Below, in pieces: positions 28,302 through 37,975 of a stretch of DNA of 44,550 bases; within the stretch, counting starts at the first letter, position 1; each line of letters starts with the position of its first letter. The notes beneath the pieces were generated by a model. That model worked only from the letters and a program-made list of their open reading frames with translations. It was not told the origin of the DNA and ran no database searches. The DNA comes from a virus: positions 1 to 44,550 of IMG/VR virus record IMGVR_UViG_3300048507_001041; one strand, written 5' to 3'. A program made the translations under genes and the position numbers.

Positions 28302-29322
28302 AAGGGTCTATGCCAGGAAAACCTCCGTAAGGTAATCCATTGTTTAGTTCCGTCCAACTAACATCTTCTTCTAGATTATTCGCTTGCATTCTAAATCCAC
28401 CCCCAGCTTCAATAGCGTGATCAGAAAATCTAAGTCTACAGCCACAAAGTGTCTTATCGCAATCATCGAGAGTCCACTTCTCTCTATCTAAGGCAGGATG
28501 CGATCTGGCATTATCTTGTGTGCAAACATAAATACTGACGGGGTAAATAGCTTTATCATCGTCAAATGGTTCTATTCTGACAACATCTCCTTTATTATAA
28601 GTTCCTGTTCTTGACCACACAGGGTACTCATCCTCTTCATTTTTTTTTCCAAACTCTGTCGCACCGTATTCTGTTGGAAAATAAGAATCTTCTCCGACCA
28701 TTTGACCTGAATATCCGCTAGGAACAAAACGCTTGTTTTTATCATCAGATACAGGTTTACCTCTGTAACCGCACCCAATATCGCTTCTATACTGCCACGA
28801 GCAATAATTAGAATACATTGTTCTTGATGGAATGCTTGCGTTTTGAAGCTCAAGCAATGAAACCAATTCAAACTCTACAATTTGATCGGTCTCTGCTACC
28901 TTTTGATTAACAAAGAATATATCTTCAGTAAAAGAAACATCGGGGCTTGATTCCGCGTGAGGGTTAATATTGTTTGGAAAGTTTTCTTTGTCGAGATATT
29001 TTACAAAAGTTTTTATCCGGGTGACTTTGTAGTTAATAAAATCCTTAAAAATTCCTAAACGCAAAGAAACATTCCCTTGGTGGTTAGAAAAAGTCATCTT
29101 TGGCCTTGGTAATCTTCCGTCACCATGCATCTCAAATCCCTCCGTCTTAATTGGCATAAAGTCATAATTCTCTCCGTTGAATATTATTCTTTTTTTATAT
29201 CCATTTTCTCCGGCATGAAATAAGTATTGCCCTCGATCTCTTAAATTTATTTTATAAAGAGATACAATTGTTGAGGGTTCAATTTGAAATATTTCTTTTA
29301 CGTATGCTTTTGTGTCTCTCAT
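28288..29322 (-). CDS. Lambda L-like minor tail protein with inserted carbohydrate-binding-like module
   Basis: A 344-residue homologue of lambda gpL (usual length about 230). The N-terminal part is clear: EGFEMHGDGRLPRPKMTFSN, TRIKTFVKYLDKENFPNNINP, VEFELVSLLELQNASIPSRTM. Lambda gpL has four C-terminal cysteines holding an iron-sulfur cluster; here C174, C184, C288 and C295 fit, with the last pair as C-x6-C. Between C184 and C288 are about 80 extra residues containing VWSRTGTYNKGDVVRIEPF ... YVCTQDNARSHPALDREKW, a chitin-binding type 3/CBM5-12-like module. It forms part of the tail tip connecting tube and hub. Confidence 0.9.
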   Translation of the reverse strand: MRDTKAYVKEIFQIEPSTIVSLYKINLRDRGQYLFHAGENGYKKRIIFNGENYDFMPIKTEGFEMHGDGRLPRPKMTFSNHQGNVSLRLGIFKDFINYKVTRIKTFVKYLDKENFPNNINPHAESSPDVSFTEDIFFVNQKVAETDQIVEFELVSLLELQNASIPSRTMYSNYCSWQYRSDIGCGYRGKPVSDDKNKRFVPSGYSGQMVGEDSYFPTEYGATEFGKKNEEDEYPVWSRTGTYNKGDVVRIEPFDDDKAIYPVSIYVCTQDNARSHPALDREKWTLDDCDKTLCGCRLRFSDHAIEAGGGFRMQANNLEEDVSWTELNNGLPYGGFPGIDPYEFK

Positions 29323-30464
29323 GTTGCTGATTTAATTTGTTCTACTTCATAATCTCCTCTATCGCAAAGAAATATATCTATATCCACTAAATTTCTTGTT
29401 TTAAAAAAGACTGTTTGATTTGACATTATTTCAATATTATCTCCAGCTTCATTGTCGATCATAAACCCAGTATATCTATCACCTTCAAATTCTAGCTCAA
29501 TGATATCTTCTTTTTTAATAGATGAACTAAAATTTATAATGTCACTGTATTCAAAAAATTTATCTACTTCTGTATTGAAAAGTGTTTCCTTGGTATCGTG
29601 TTCGTTTCTATGCATAATTCCCGTGACAATATCAAAAAGCAATGTCAAAGAGCCTGTGATACCCCAATCTCCATTCTGTGAAATCCATTCAGTTCCATAT
29701 AAGCCCCCATAACTTTCAATAGCCCCACTTAAACCTGAATACCAGTTTTTAATTGAATACCTTCTATTGGGGTTACTGTATTCCAGTGTATCTTTTTTTA
29801 ATAAGAAAAATTCATTAACTATATCAGGAAATTTAATTAATTCAATATCTGAAGCTTCAAAGTTTTCTTTGTTGTCCATCCATTGAGGTAACCCTTTTTC
29901 TTCGCATAAAAATTCTCCTGTCAAAATAATTTGAGGTCTGCAGCTATCTCCATCTTCGCAATTTAGTATAGGAAACCCAGGTTTAATTTTGACATAGGAT
30001 CCGAATTGATCACCTGTTCTGTTCAATATTGTGCTGGAGTTTCCAGACATTAACTCATCGTAAAGTGGATGAAAAAAGGTATGTATTTGTTTTTTTTGGT
30101 CCGGCTCTAGGGTAAACGGTAACTGCTCTATTATTCCAGAGTGATAAACTTTAACTCCAGTATAATCTGGGAATTTAAAAAGAGAGAATCTTTCAGGATC
30201 AGTCATTTTAAATCCAGTGATAGTTAAAGGCATTGTGCAAGAATTTGAAATGGTAAAACTACCTGAATCAACAGCACTTTCTCTGCATAAGTTTTTGCAT
30301 TCTATCCCATCACCTTCTTTTTCCTCTGTTTCAATTTTTATAAAAAGACCGCCTTCAGATTGAGTCAATATATCATTTTCTTCTTCTGATACATATTCCC
30401 TTTCGTCTATATTTGGTAATGACGAAAATTTTATATTATATTTATCTGGATCTATAAAGCTCAT
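29319..30464 (-). CDS. Tail protein with Ig/ASH-like domain
   Basis: A 381-residue protein between the M-like and L-like genes, coupled to both by 4-base overlaps. Residues about 54-185 contain SGSFTISNSCTMPLTITGFKMTDPERFSLF, the beta-strand pattern of ASH/Hydin-like Ig folds (F-x-I-x-N-x-C...P-L-x-I-x-G), with several cysteines (C55, C60, C76 and others) that could pair. The remainder is not recognised. Lambda has no gene at this place, so it is an extra structural component of the tip, perhaps a side fibre or adaptor (inference). Confidence 0.7.
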   Translation of the reverse strand: MSFIDPDKYNIKFSSLPNIDEREYVSEEENDILTQSEGGLFIKIETEEKEGDGIECKNLCRESAVDSGSFTISNSCTMPLTITGFKMTDPERFSLFKFPDYTGVKVYHSGIIEQLPFTLEPDQKKQIHTFFHPLYDELMSGNSSTILNRTGDQFGSYVKIKPGFPILNCEDGDSCRPQIILTGEFLCEEKGLPQWMDNKENFEASDIELIKFPDIVNEFFLLKKDTLEYSNPNRRYSIKNWYSGLSGAIESYGGLYGTEWISQNGDWGITGSLTLLFDIVTGIMHRNEHDTKETLFNTEVDKFFEYSDIINFSSSIKKEDIIELEFEGDRYTGFMIDNEAGDNIEIMSNQTVFFKTRNLVDIDIFLCDRGDYEVEQIKSAT

Positions 30465-33400
30465 CGATTAGTTATTCCGTATCTTACTAAATTTTCAGGA
30501 TCTTGAGTTACTTCGCTGGCATCTTCACTCCCGTCTTTTAAGTCTCCGTTTTCATCTCTACATTCAGTTGGAACCCATACTCCTCCCTCTAATTTATAGC
30601 AATAATCATCGGGCATATTTATTAATATTCCATTTTCGTCTCTAGCTAAAGTATTTCTTAAACATTCTATCTTGACTCTTCCGTAAGGCCATTTGTGCAT
30701 ATTGGATTCAGAATATAAATTAATTCGATTGAAGTGATCTTTATTTCTTATGCCGTATTTTTTCCAAAAATTATCTATACTATTACCATCTTCATCTTTA
30801 TAATCTCCGGCAGCTCTATCCCAGTCAGGGAAATACGGGGCATATTGTGACTGACGCCATATACTATTACTCAGCATAAATGGTCCGATGCAATCAAAAG
30901 CTATATTGCCCGGATTGGAGGCAGTACCGCTCCAAAATTTTACACGTGTAGTGGTGTCAACAAATATAGAATCAAATGTTGTTCTTGTTGCATTTGGAGT
31001 TATTTGGGCCAGGGTACTCTCAACACTGTCAAAATTGTCACCCCCAATAATATCCGCAATATGCAAAGCTCCAGCATGTGTCTGAAACGGAGGAATAACT
31101 GCGAATGGGGCACTTGCATTTGGTTCTATTTGCAAACCTCCGCTAAAACAAACACGGCAGCCTGGACCAATAACAGGTGGAGCATTTTCTGGAATTTCTA
31201 AAATTGAATCTTCGGCCATTTTAAATTTAGCCAAAAATTCAAACCTAGCATAACAAGACATAGTCTTATCTTCCAGATCTTCAGTATAAAAAAGTAATTC
31301 GACAGATTCTTGAAGTTCATTTACATTTCCTATTCTTAATCCAAAGAATAAATCTATGCATTCTTCCATTTTCAGGATAGGTAAATGGTCATAATTTCCG
31401 ATAAAATCGTTAGCTTCATTTAAATCAGAAACATTATAATCTAAAATTTCTAATTCTTTATTTTTTCCAAAAACTTTCAAAGGGAATCCGTTTGATACAA
31501 CTCCCGCATTTTGTGATCCCTTGGTTTTTATTTCTCCAGTCGTTATTAAATCTGTTTGAATCAATTCGTTTGATTCTGTTCCGATTATGTCGCCAGCGTC
31601 AGTCGCAATCAAAAAAGTTTCTTTATCAGGTCTCCATCCTCCGTTTATTTCATGTAACTTTCCATCTCTATATACTTCATATTTAGTATTAAAAGAATGC
31701 CATAAGGTGTTTGAGTTCTCATCCTCAAACATTTTTTTATTATTAGGGTCATTAAAATATTGCCCTCCATTTCCCGGGATGGTCCAATCAATTTGATGAG
31801 TTCCATCCATGGTTTCAATTTTTTCAAAATTATTATTTTTTGGAACTCCTGCACTTAATTTTTCAGTTGTCCATCCAAGAAATCCACTACTAGATTTTGT
31901 GTTAGCTATAATGTTTCTTAGTTTTATATCATTTGGTCCACAATTTTTTATTGTTACTGAAAAAAGATTTTGAAATCCTGAGTCTTGAGTTACATTGGAT
32001 AAAACTTTAGAGAAATTAATACACCTCAACGCTTCCCTTGACCCAGGAGAAGTATTACTAATTTTGTAATTCATCTCTAATTCTTTTTTTCGTTTCTCTA
32101 AACTATAATCTTTAGCGTATTCATAAAAAGAAGAATCGGTATTACCTTCTCCTGATAAACCTAATGAAACAGGGAAGATTAATGTATCAACTTCATTTAA
32201 ATACCATGCAGGGTTAGATTTTTCTTCGTCTTCAAAATTACCTCCTTCAGAGTAATCTGGATTAAATAGATAAGAATACTGCTTGTCTGCATTAAAACCT
32301 TTCCAAGAAGGAGCATAAGAAAATTCCTTTAATTTTTGGGTAATTAATCCATTTGCATATTTCGATAAAATTGAATCTTTTGGTCTTCTTTGAGATAATT
32401 CTTTTCCACTTCTTATGTTATCGTTAATTTGTTTTAACCCGGATTCGTTTGCTCCAGAAAAATTAAAATCAGATATCAAGAAAATCATTCTTTGGTCTAC
32501 TGATTCTGCTCTTTTGCTATTATAAAGTTGAGCCATAGCATCAGCGATAGTTTCTAAAGAATTTTTAGCACCATGAAATTCTGCATCTATATTAGAAATT
32601 TTTTCATATACAGTTTTTTTATCGAAACATGTCGGGTAGTCATTTAAATCTAGTATTCTTTTTTCAGTACCTGGATATTCATTTATAGCAAGTGTACCCA
32701 TAAAGGAGAATCCTACATTAATATTTTTTTCTTCTAATTTTAGATTAAACCTGAAAAAGTTGTCAGTATCGTAACCGCTTTCAACAAGTGCTTGGTAAAA
32801 ATCTTGTTCGCTTTCAGGATCTTTATCGTAAATCAATTGCCCATTTTCATCGTAAAAATTTGGCCAAGGAGGTGAACCATCAAAATCGGGGTCTCCACTG
32901 ACATCAATCGCACCATTAAAACTTTCAGTTAAAGGAAATTTGCTCTTATCATAACCAACAATCGATTTCAATATTGAATCAATGATTAATGCATACTTGG
33001 ATTTATCCAAATCAGATATACTTAAAAACTGTTGCCTTGTAGAGGGAGAAGAGTCAATCACAAAAATAATATCTATTTCTTTATTTTTTGCTTCTATTGA
33101 GTAGCTCTGATTTTGAGAGTCGTAATCCAAACCTGATTGATGCTTTGCAATCCCTACAGAAGAGAATGTGCACATCTCATGCTGAGTAATAGGATTATAT
33201 ATATATGCCCCAAAGCAAGGACCCTTTGGGTTAGCAAGATCTTCCTGTACAGCCGTTGAAGATTCTATAAAAGTTGCAGAAATTGTATGATTATTCTTAT
33301 ATACAACTTCGTGATTCCAGCTTGGGCAATAGAAAGTAGAATTGTGAGGTCTCGATTGAGTTGTTAATGGATCTGCGTCAGTTCCATAAGGTCGAGGCAT

Positions 33401-35707
33401 AACGAATCTAAATTTTTTATAACCAAGATGAGATTCTAAAAATTGTAATATTTCCGCTGCTTCAGTATCATCTCTTTTATCAAATACAACAGTGAACGTA
33501 GACATATTTTGATTAATGCCTTTTTTGTATTTTTTATTGTAAAATTTTGTAAACTCTGTATTGTAATGTTTTGGCTGGTTATTTATATTAAATGCAATAC
33601 TAGGGCGATGCTCAAAATTTCTCACTTGCAGCCATGGGTATTTTGCCGTAAGCTCAGGATTCTCCATGTATATACTACTTCTACCAGTAACTGCTGGAAT
33701 TAAGATTTGCCCGTCATCTTCAGGTTTTAAACTAAAACTAGACAGTGGAGTAACATACAGAGCAAAACTGGAAGGAGTTATATCAGCTTCCATTTGAAGC
33801 ATTCTGTAATTTTTTAAATATATTATTCTTTTTTGCTCTTCTCCAGTTACTGGATTTTTAATTTTGTGAGGAATAATTCCATCCTCAATAGATGGCGGCA
33901 AAATAGGTTGAGCCGCTAAACAATCTTCAGGACACATACCGAGCTTATAGATAACAACAGGGGCATCTCTTTCTTCGCTTAGCCTGCTAATTTTTTCTAA
34001 AGTTTCGTCATCTTCAAGTGGATTATCTTGATCGTTTGTGATCGGGTCATATGGCCCAACATTATGAGGATCACCATTTGGCTGTAATCTAGAATCGAGA
34101 ATTATTTCTATTATTGGTTCGTCTAATGGCCATTCTAGCCCCGGACAAATCTCTTTCGTATATGTAATTTTTTCTATGTATCCTTGTCCGACACCAAACA
34201 CGAAAGTTCTTGGATTAATCACCTTAAATACTTTACAAACTCCAACCGAATATGTAGAGTTTTCAGGCCATTCAGGTCTAATGTACAGACAATTACCAAC
34301 CTCTAGCTTTTGCTCTTCTCTAAAGTAAAGTATACCTGCCTTCGGGTAGCCATTTTCGTCGTAGGCATATGCTTCAATTTCTGACAAAGAAGTTAGAGCT
34401 ACTGTTTTTTCATCATCATCGTCTTGCGATTCTCCTGATTTTTCTTGAGCATCTTCTCCTATAAATTCCTCTACCGGGAATGAATCTAATCTGGCTATTT
34501 TCCCTTTTTCAAAAAATGTTTCTTCGTTTACAAAAACCGGAAAAATGGCGTCTGTATTGCGATTATATCCAGCATTACTTTCTACACTACGAAGGGTGCT
34601 TTCTGTATTACATATAAACTTAGCTTGTATAGAATTATTGTTCCTGTATGTTATAGAATGAGAAAAATCAGTACATGTATATTTTAAATCTTTTCTATAG
34701 GGAAATGTATAAGTAAAACTAAAATCTTGTACATCACTAGAAAGCAACCTTTCACCTTTATAGTCTAATCCAAAAATAGATCCATAAGGAAAATGTTTTT
34801 CTTGCAAGAAATGTATAATAGCTTTCGCTTCTTGGTCGGTTCTATTATTAAAAGATAAGTCGATTTCAAGAGGCAAAGAATTTATAGCTAAATTATTAAC
34901 ATAATCGCCGCCTTCTCCTAAAACCATTGACTCGTTTATCGCCGCAAAAGTTGCCTGCGATCCATAAGATGGCCGCCATTCAAAATCTTGAGTCCAGTAT
35001 CTTAAATAATTTGGTTCATTATTTACAGCGGAGACATGATCTTCGGTGCAATAAAAAAATTGACCTAGGTTATAAACCTCAACATCACGAAATTCGAATC
35101 CACCAGTATCATATCCATAGAGAAAAATAAACGCAGATCCGTATGCTGCATTTTGAGGTATATCATTTGGATGTATGTCAATCTGAGTCTTATACCATTC
35201 TCTATGATGAAGCTCAGAAGATGCCATAGCCCTTTGTATCTTTCTATGTCTAACATCTTCGATTAAATCCATCTTTTCGTCATAGAATTTAAGCCCAACA
35301 CCAACCCCTGTAGACTTTGACTTATCTAAACCGTAATCTTCTATTTGAAAATATGTTAAATTAGGATCATTTAATGTTGAATCCTCGCTGATCTTTCTGA
35401 TCATTACTTTTGCTGAGTACCCTATGGTAGGATTAAGTTTAAATTTTATACCATATTCTATCTCAGCAGTTTCCCTGACAGTGACTCTTTCAAAAAATTG
35501 ACTGAACTCGGTTACATCCAGCTCAACCTTTCTTGACTGATCTGTTATAATTTTGTTGCTGCAATCATCAACAAGTGTCAATAGTAAATCAACTTTTTTA
35601 TCTTCTACTTTTTCTATATAGTAAGGAGTAGAAAGGTCGCGCAGCCTGACAATATCATGCTTCTTGTATGATTTACCTGGGGCCCAATCTGATGCTGAAA
35701 TATCCAT
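30461..35707 (-). CDS. Giant M-like minor tail protein with vWA (MIDAS) domain
   Basis: A 1748-residue protein (lambda gpM is about 110). The N-terminus opens a chitin-binding-3-like module (DWAPGKSYKKHDIVRL) that is completed only at residues 217-245 (FFYCTEDHVSAVNNEPNYLRYW), with a beta-rich domain of about 185 residues in between. Two gpM-like units follow: residues about 270-370 (AKAIIHFLQEK ... CTDFSHSITYRNNNSIQAKFI) and 730-825 (AAEILQFLESHLGYKKFRFVMP ... CPSWNHEVVYKNNHTISATF). A von Willebrand factor A domain starts about 878 with IDIIFVID885SSPS889 (D-x-S-x-S) and a later strand FLISDF near 1076. The C-terminal 500 residues are beta-rich and not recognised. It probably builds an adhesive side structure at the tail tip. 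Confidence 0.85.
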   Translation of the reverse strand: MDISASDWAPGKSYKKHDIVRLRDLSTPYYIEKVEDKKVDLLLTLVDDCSNKIITDQSRKVELDVTEFSQFFERVTVRETAEIEYGIKFKLNPTIGYSAKVMIRKISEDSTLNDPNLTYFQIEDYGLDKSKSTGVGVGLKFYDEKMDLIEDVRHRKIQRAMASSELHHREWYKTQIDIHPNDIPQNAAYGSAFIFLYGYDTGGFEFRDVEVYNLGQFFYCTEDHVSAVNNEPNYLRYWTQDFEWRPSYGSQATFAAINESMVLGEGGDYVNNLAINSLPLEIDLSFNNRTDQEAKAIIHFLQEKHFPYGSIFGLDYKGERLLSSDVQDFSFTYTFPYRKDLKYTCTDFSHSITYRNNNSIQAKFICNTESTLRSVESNAGYNRNTDAIFPVFVNEETFFEKGKIARLDSFPVEEFIGEDAQEKSGESQDDDDEKTVALTSLSEIEAYAYDENGYPKAGILYFREEQKLEVGNCLYIRPEWPENSTYSVGVCKVFKVINPRTFVFGVGQGYIEKITYTKEICPGLEWPLDEPIIEIILDSRLQPNGDPHNVGPYDPITNDQDNPLEDDETLEKISRLSEERDAPVVIYKLGMCPEDCLAAQPILPPSIEDGIIPHKIKNPVTGEEQKRIIYLKNYRMLQMEADITPSSFALYVTPLSSFSLKPEDDGQILIPAVTGRSSIYMENPELTAKYPWLQVRNFEHRPSIAFNINNQPKHYNTEFTKFYNKKYKKGINQNMSTFTVVFDKRDDTEAAEILQFLESHLGYKKFRFVMPRPYGTDADPLTTQSRPHNSTFYCPSWNHEVVYKNNHTISATFIESSTAVQEDLANPKGPCFGAYIYNPITQHEMCTFSSVGIAKHQSGLDYDSQNQSYSIEAKNKEIDIIFVIDSSPSTRQQFLSISDLDKSKYALIIDSILKSIVGYDKSKFPLTESFNGAIDVSGDPDFDGSPPWPNFYDENGQLIYDKDPESEQDFYQALVESGYDTDNFFRFNLKLEEKNINVGFSFMGTLAINEYPGTEKRILDLNDYPTCFDKKTVYEKISNIDAEFHGAKNSLETIADAMAQLYNSKRAESVDQRMIFLISDFNFSGANESGLKQINDNIRSGKELSQRRPKDSILSKYANGLITQKLKEFSYAPSWKGFNADKQYSYLFNPDYSEGGNFEDEEKSNPAWYLNEVDTLIFPVSLGLSGEGNTDSSFYEYAKDYSLEKRKKELEMNYKISNTSPGSREALRCINFSKVLSNVTQDSGFQNLFSVTIKNCGPNDIKLRNIIANTKSSSGFLGWTTEKLSAGVPKNNNFEKIETMDGTHQIDWTIPGNGGQYFNDPNNKKMFEDENSNTLWHSFNTKYEVYRDGKLHEINGGWRPDKETFLIATDAGDIIGTESNELIQTDLITTGEIKTKGSQNAGVVSNGFPLKVFGKNKELEILDYNVSDLNEANDFIGNYDHLPILKMEECIDLFFGLRIGNVNELQESVELLFYTEDLEDKTMSCYARFEFLAKFKMAEDSILEIPENAPPVIGPGCRVCFSGGLQIEPNASAPFAVIPPFQTHAGALHIADIIGGDNFDSVESTLAQITPNATRTTFDSIFVDTTTRVKFWSGTASNPGNIAFDCIGPFMLSNSIWRQSQYAPYFPDWDRAAGDYKDEDGNSIDNFWKKYGIRNKDHFNRINLYSESNMHKWPYGRVKIECLRNTLARDENGILINMPDDYCYKLEGGVWVPTECRDENGDLKDGSEDASEVTQDPENLVRYGITNR

Positions 35708-36909
35708 TACCTGTAAGCCTGTCTCACGCTTGCTCTACCCCTAAGGAATCCTCCTTCGGAAACAGATAGTGCATCTTGATCAACTACACCATATTGTTCA
35801 AGTTCTTCTGGCACCGCATCAGGAAGCACTAAATTGCCCGCCAACTTAAATTCTTTCAATTTACCAAAATTATTATCAGTAAAATTTTCATCAAATCCTA
35901 TATCAGAAAGACTAATAGTGACATCAGCTCTTTGTCCTGTAATTTTTAAAAATGGATCCAGTTTTTCTCCCTCCAAGTCTATAGTGATATCTACTTCGTT
36001 TTTTGCAACCCTAACAGGAAGCTCTCCATCATCATCAGCATATCCACTGATCGGCACAGGTATCTCAGGAATTTGATTTGCATAAATGCTGTAAGAAAAA
36101 CTCAAGGGATATTGTATGCCAACACTATTCGCACCATATATTTTTGTGTTCATAGCATGAGGAACGGTTAGTTGGTTTTCTCTAACGCAAGGATAATTAT
36201 CGAATACAGACTCAGACCATCCTTCAACATATTCCATTTTTCCGTATATATCTAAATCAATATTTGTTTCTATTACTTGAAATGGTTCCGCCGAGAAAGA
36301 CATTTCAGTTAAATATGCGTCATTAAATTTATAATCACCAAGAGATCCGGTAATTTTTGTTTCATTAACTTGAGGATAAATAGTAGGATCCATTAAGCCA
36401 GTTAAATCTGCAAAAGAATGAATATTACCAGTATTCATATAATAAGTGATATTTAATCTACCCCGAATCTCTCCTTGTGCAGCATATGTTCTTAATACAT
36501 CAATTTCTCCATAAGGCACATCAGTTTCAATATCAAGAAATGTATCGCCTGTAGACCTTACCTTTATATGGTAATCTCCGGCATGAGCATCTTCCTCTAC
36601 ATACAAAGCTTGTCCGTTAGGGTATGCTATTTTCTGCCCGCTTTTTATTAATTCAACTGATGACGGAATTTTCATTCCTGGCCCACCACCTGGCGGGCCT
36701 AATAAGAAATCTTTAACTTCGACACCTTTAAATTCAACATCTTCAAACACATCGGCAAAAGAGATACTGTAGTCTTCTACAAATTTTTTAGCTTCCAATG
36801 GCTGACTAGCAGATATACTTGCTCTATTAGCAAACACCATAACTGGCTCTTGTCCTTCTGAGGCAAGTAGTAATGGTACATCTTCATATCTGTAGAAAGG
36901 TTTAGCCAT
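35707..36909 (-). CDS. Tail structural protein, function unknown
   Basis: A 400-residue, mainly beta-strand protein, acidic, with a Gly/Pro-rich loop near residue 73 (GPPGGGPGMKIP). It has no recognised domain. It is one of two medium-sized proteins between the tape measure and the giant M-like gene, and its start overlaps the upstream gene by 8 bases while its stop shares a base with the next ATG (TAATG). The position suggests a tail-tip or terminator component. The end, GRASVRQAYR, is basic. Confidence 0.7.
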   Translation of the reverse strand: MAKPFYRYEDVPLLLASEGQEPVMVFANRASISASQPLEAKKFVEDYSISFADVFEDVEFKGVEVKDFLLGPPGGGPGMKIPSSVELIKSGQKIAYPNGQALYVEEDAHAGDYHIKVRSTGDTFLDIETDVPYGEIDVLRTYAAQGEIRGRLNITYYMNTGNIHSFADLTGLMDPTIYPQVNETKITGSLGDYKFNDAYLTEMSFSAEPFQVIETNIDLDIYGKMEYVEGWSESVFDNYPCVRENQLTVPHAMNTKIYGANSVGIQYPLSFSYSIYANQIPEIPVPISGYADDDGELPVRVAKNEVDITIDLEGEKLDPFLKITGQRADVTISLSDIGFDENFTDNNFGKLKEFKLAGNLVLPDAVPEELEQYGVVDQDALSVSEGGFLRGRASVRQAYR

Positions 36910-37975
36910 TTTGTTTTTCTTTAAATTTACTATAATTTATATCATTTTCATGCGGCTTCTCACCCCTCTTATTATAATAAGATTTATACTGCAAATTTAC
37001 AGTCAATCTTCCGTCTACAGAGGCAGACATAGACTCAGCTATTAGGCGGGCATTTTTAACTGTATAATGCTGTATAGGCTCACCAAAACAATCATTAATT
37101 TTTATCGCTATGTCCTGTACTGTAGGTGTTCGCATGTATTTTCGAAGACTTTGGTATGCGTATTCATCTATATCCAAAGTAAACGATGTCTCTGTGGTTA
37201 CTGGCCATATTACATCTACCTGAGCAGCATATGCTGATCCTACTACATATATGGGATCAATAGGAATGTTTACAGAATGCTGGAAAGATGTTACCCTGTC
37301 TGTACTCGCACCAGTGCATTCAACAATAATTGAGCCCTGATTGGTTAGCCTGATTTCTGGGTAAGGATTGTCGCCAGAAGCATTATATAGCCCATTATTA
37401 TAAGATTCACTTATGGCTATCTTGTATCCCTCTTCATTGAGTACAGGGAACTCATTCTCCTGAAGTATAAAATCGGGAGAACCTCCTATGTCGCCAAAAA
37501 CTTTGATACTGGTTGAAGTAGTAGGAAGTTGACCAATGTCACAGGAAACACTATGGTTAGTTATGTATCCACTATAAAAGCCAAAATACTTTGAGCCATG
37601 ATGCATACTACCAGTAAACGGTTCATCACCTAAAAATTGTAAAAAGAAATCTTCACTGACTAAAATAGAATTTATATTAAAATCGCCTTCAAGCGGAGCA
37701 TCAAGCACTGCCATACTATGAGCAGAGCGTTCTTCTCCCCTAGCACATGTACTTTCCTGCAAGAACCTGAATCCATTTTCGTCTAATAAAAAAGCATTAT
37801 CAGCATATTCTATGTTGTCAACGCCATAATGGTAATCATCATTAACATGCCCCCATCCTAAAATATTGATGGGTCTTTCTTGTATTGCGTAGGAACCTTC
37901 TATACTTTGAACACCTGAAAGCTGTGTTCCATTAATAAAAAATTGTTGCTCGTATCCTAAAACTGTACCATTCAT
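36902..37975 (-). CDS. Tail structural protein, tube-fold-like (putative)
   Basis: A 357-residue beta-rich protein. The N-terminus, FINGTQLSGVQSIEGSYAIQERPINILGWGHV, and later DAPLEGDFNINSILVSEDFFLQFLGDEPFTG and FYSGYITNHSVSCDIGQLPTTSTSIKVFGDIGG, have the order of strands seen in tail-tube-type proteins. A second similar half follows (SFQHSVNIPIDPIYVVG ... LDIDEYAYQSLRKYM). Two tube-like halves are typical of trimeric or hexameric tip rings such as distal tail proteins, but this is inference. It starts on the last base of the tape-measure stop (TAATG). Confidence 0.6.
   Translation of the reverse strand: MNGTVLGYEQQFFINGTQLSGVQSIEGSYAIQERPINILGWGHVNDDYHYGVDNIEYADNAFLLDENGFRFLQESTCARGEERSAHSMAVLDAPLEGDFNINSILVSEDFFLQFLGDEPFTGSMHHGSKYFGFYSGYITNHSVSCDIGQLPTTSTSIKVFGDIGGSPDFILQENEFPVLNEEGYKIAISESYNNGLYNASGDNPYPEIRLTNQGSIIVECTGASTDRVTSFQHSVNIPIDPIYVVGSAYAAQVDVIWPVTTETSFTLDIDEYAYQSLRKYMRTPTVQDIAIKINDCFGEPIQHYTVKNARLIAESMSASVDGRLTVNLQYKSYYNKRGEKPHENDINYSKFKEKQNG

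Noticed and set aside
22311-35707. Two proteins of exactly 1748 residues in the tail cluster, possible duplication
   Set aside because: Their domains differ completely (I-J fusion versus gpM/vWA); the equal length is coincidence.
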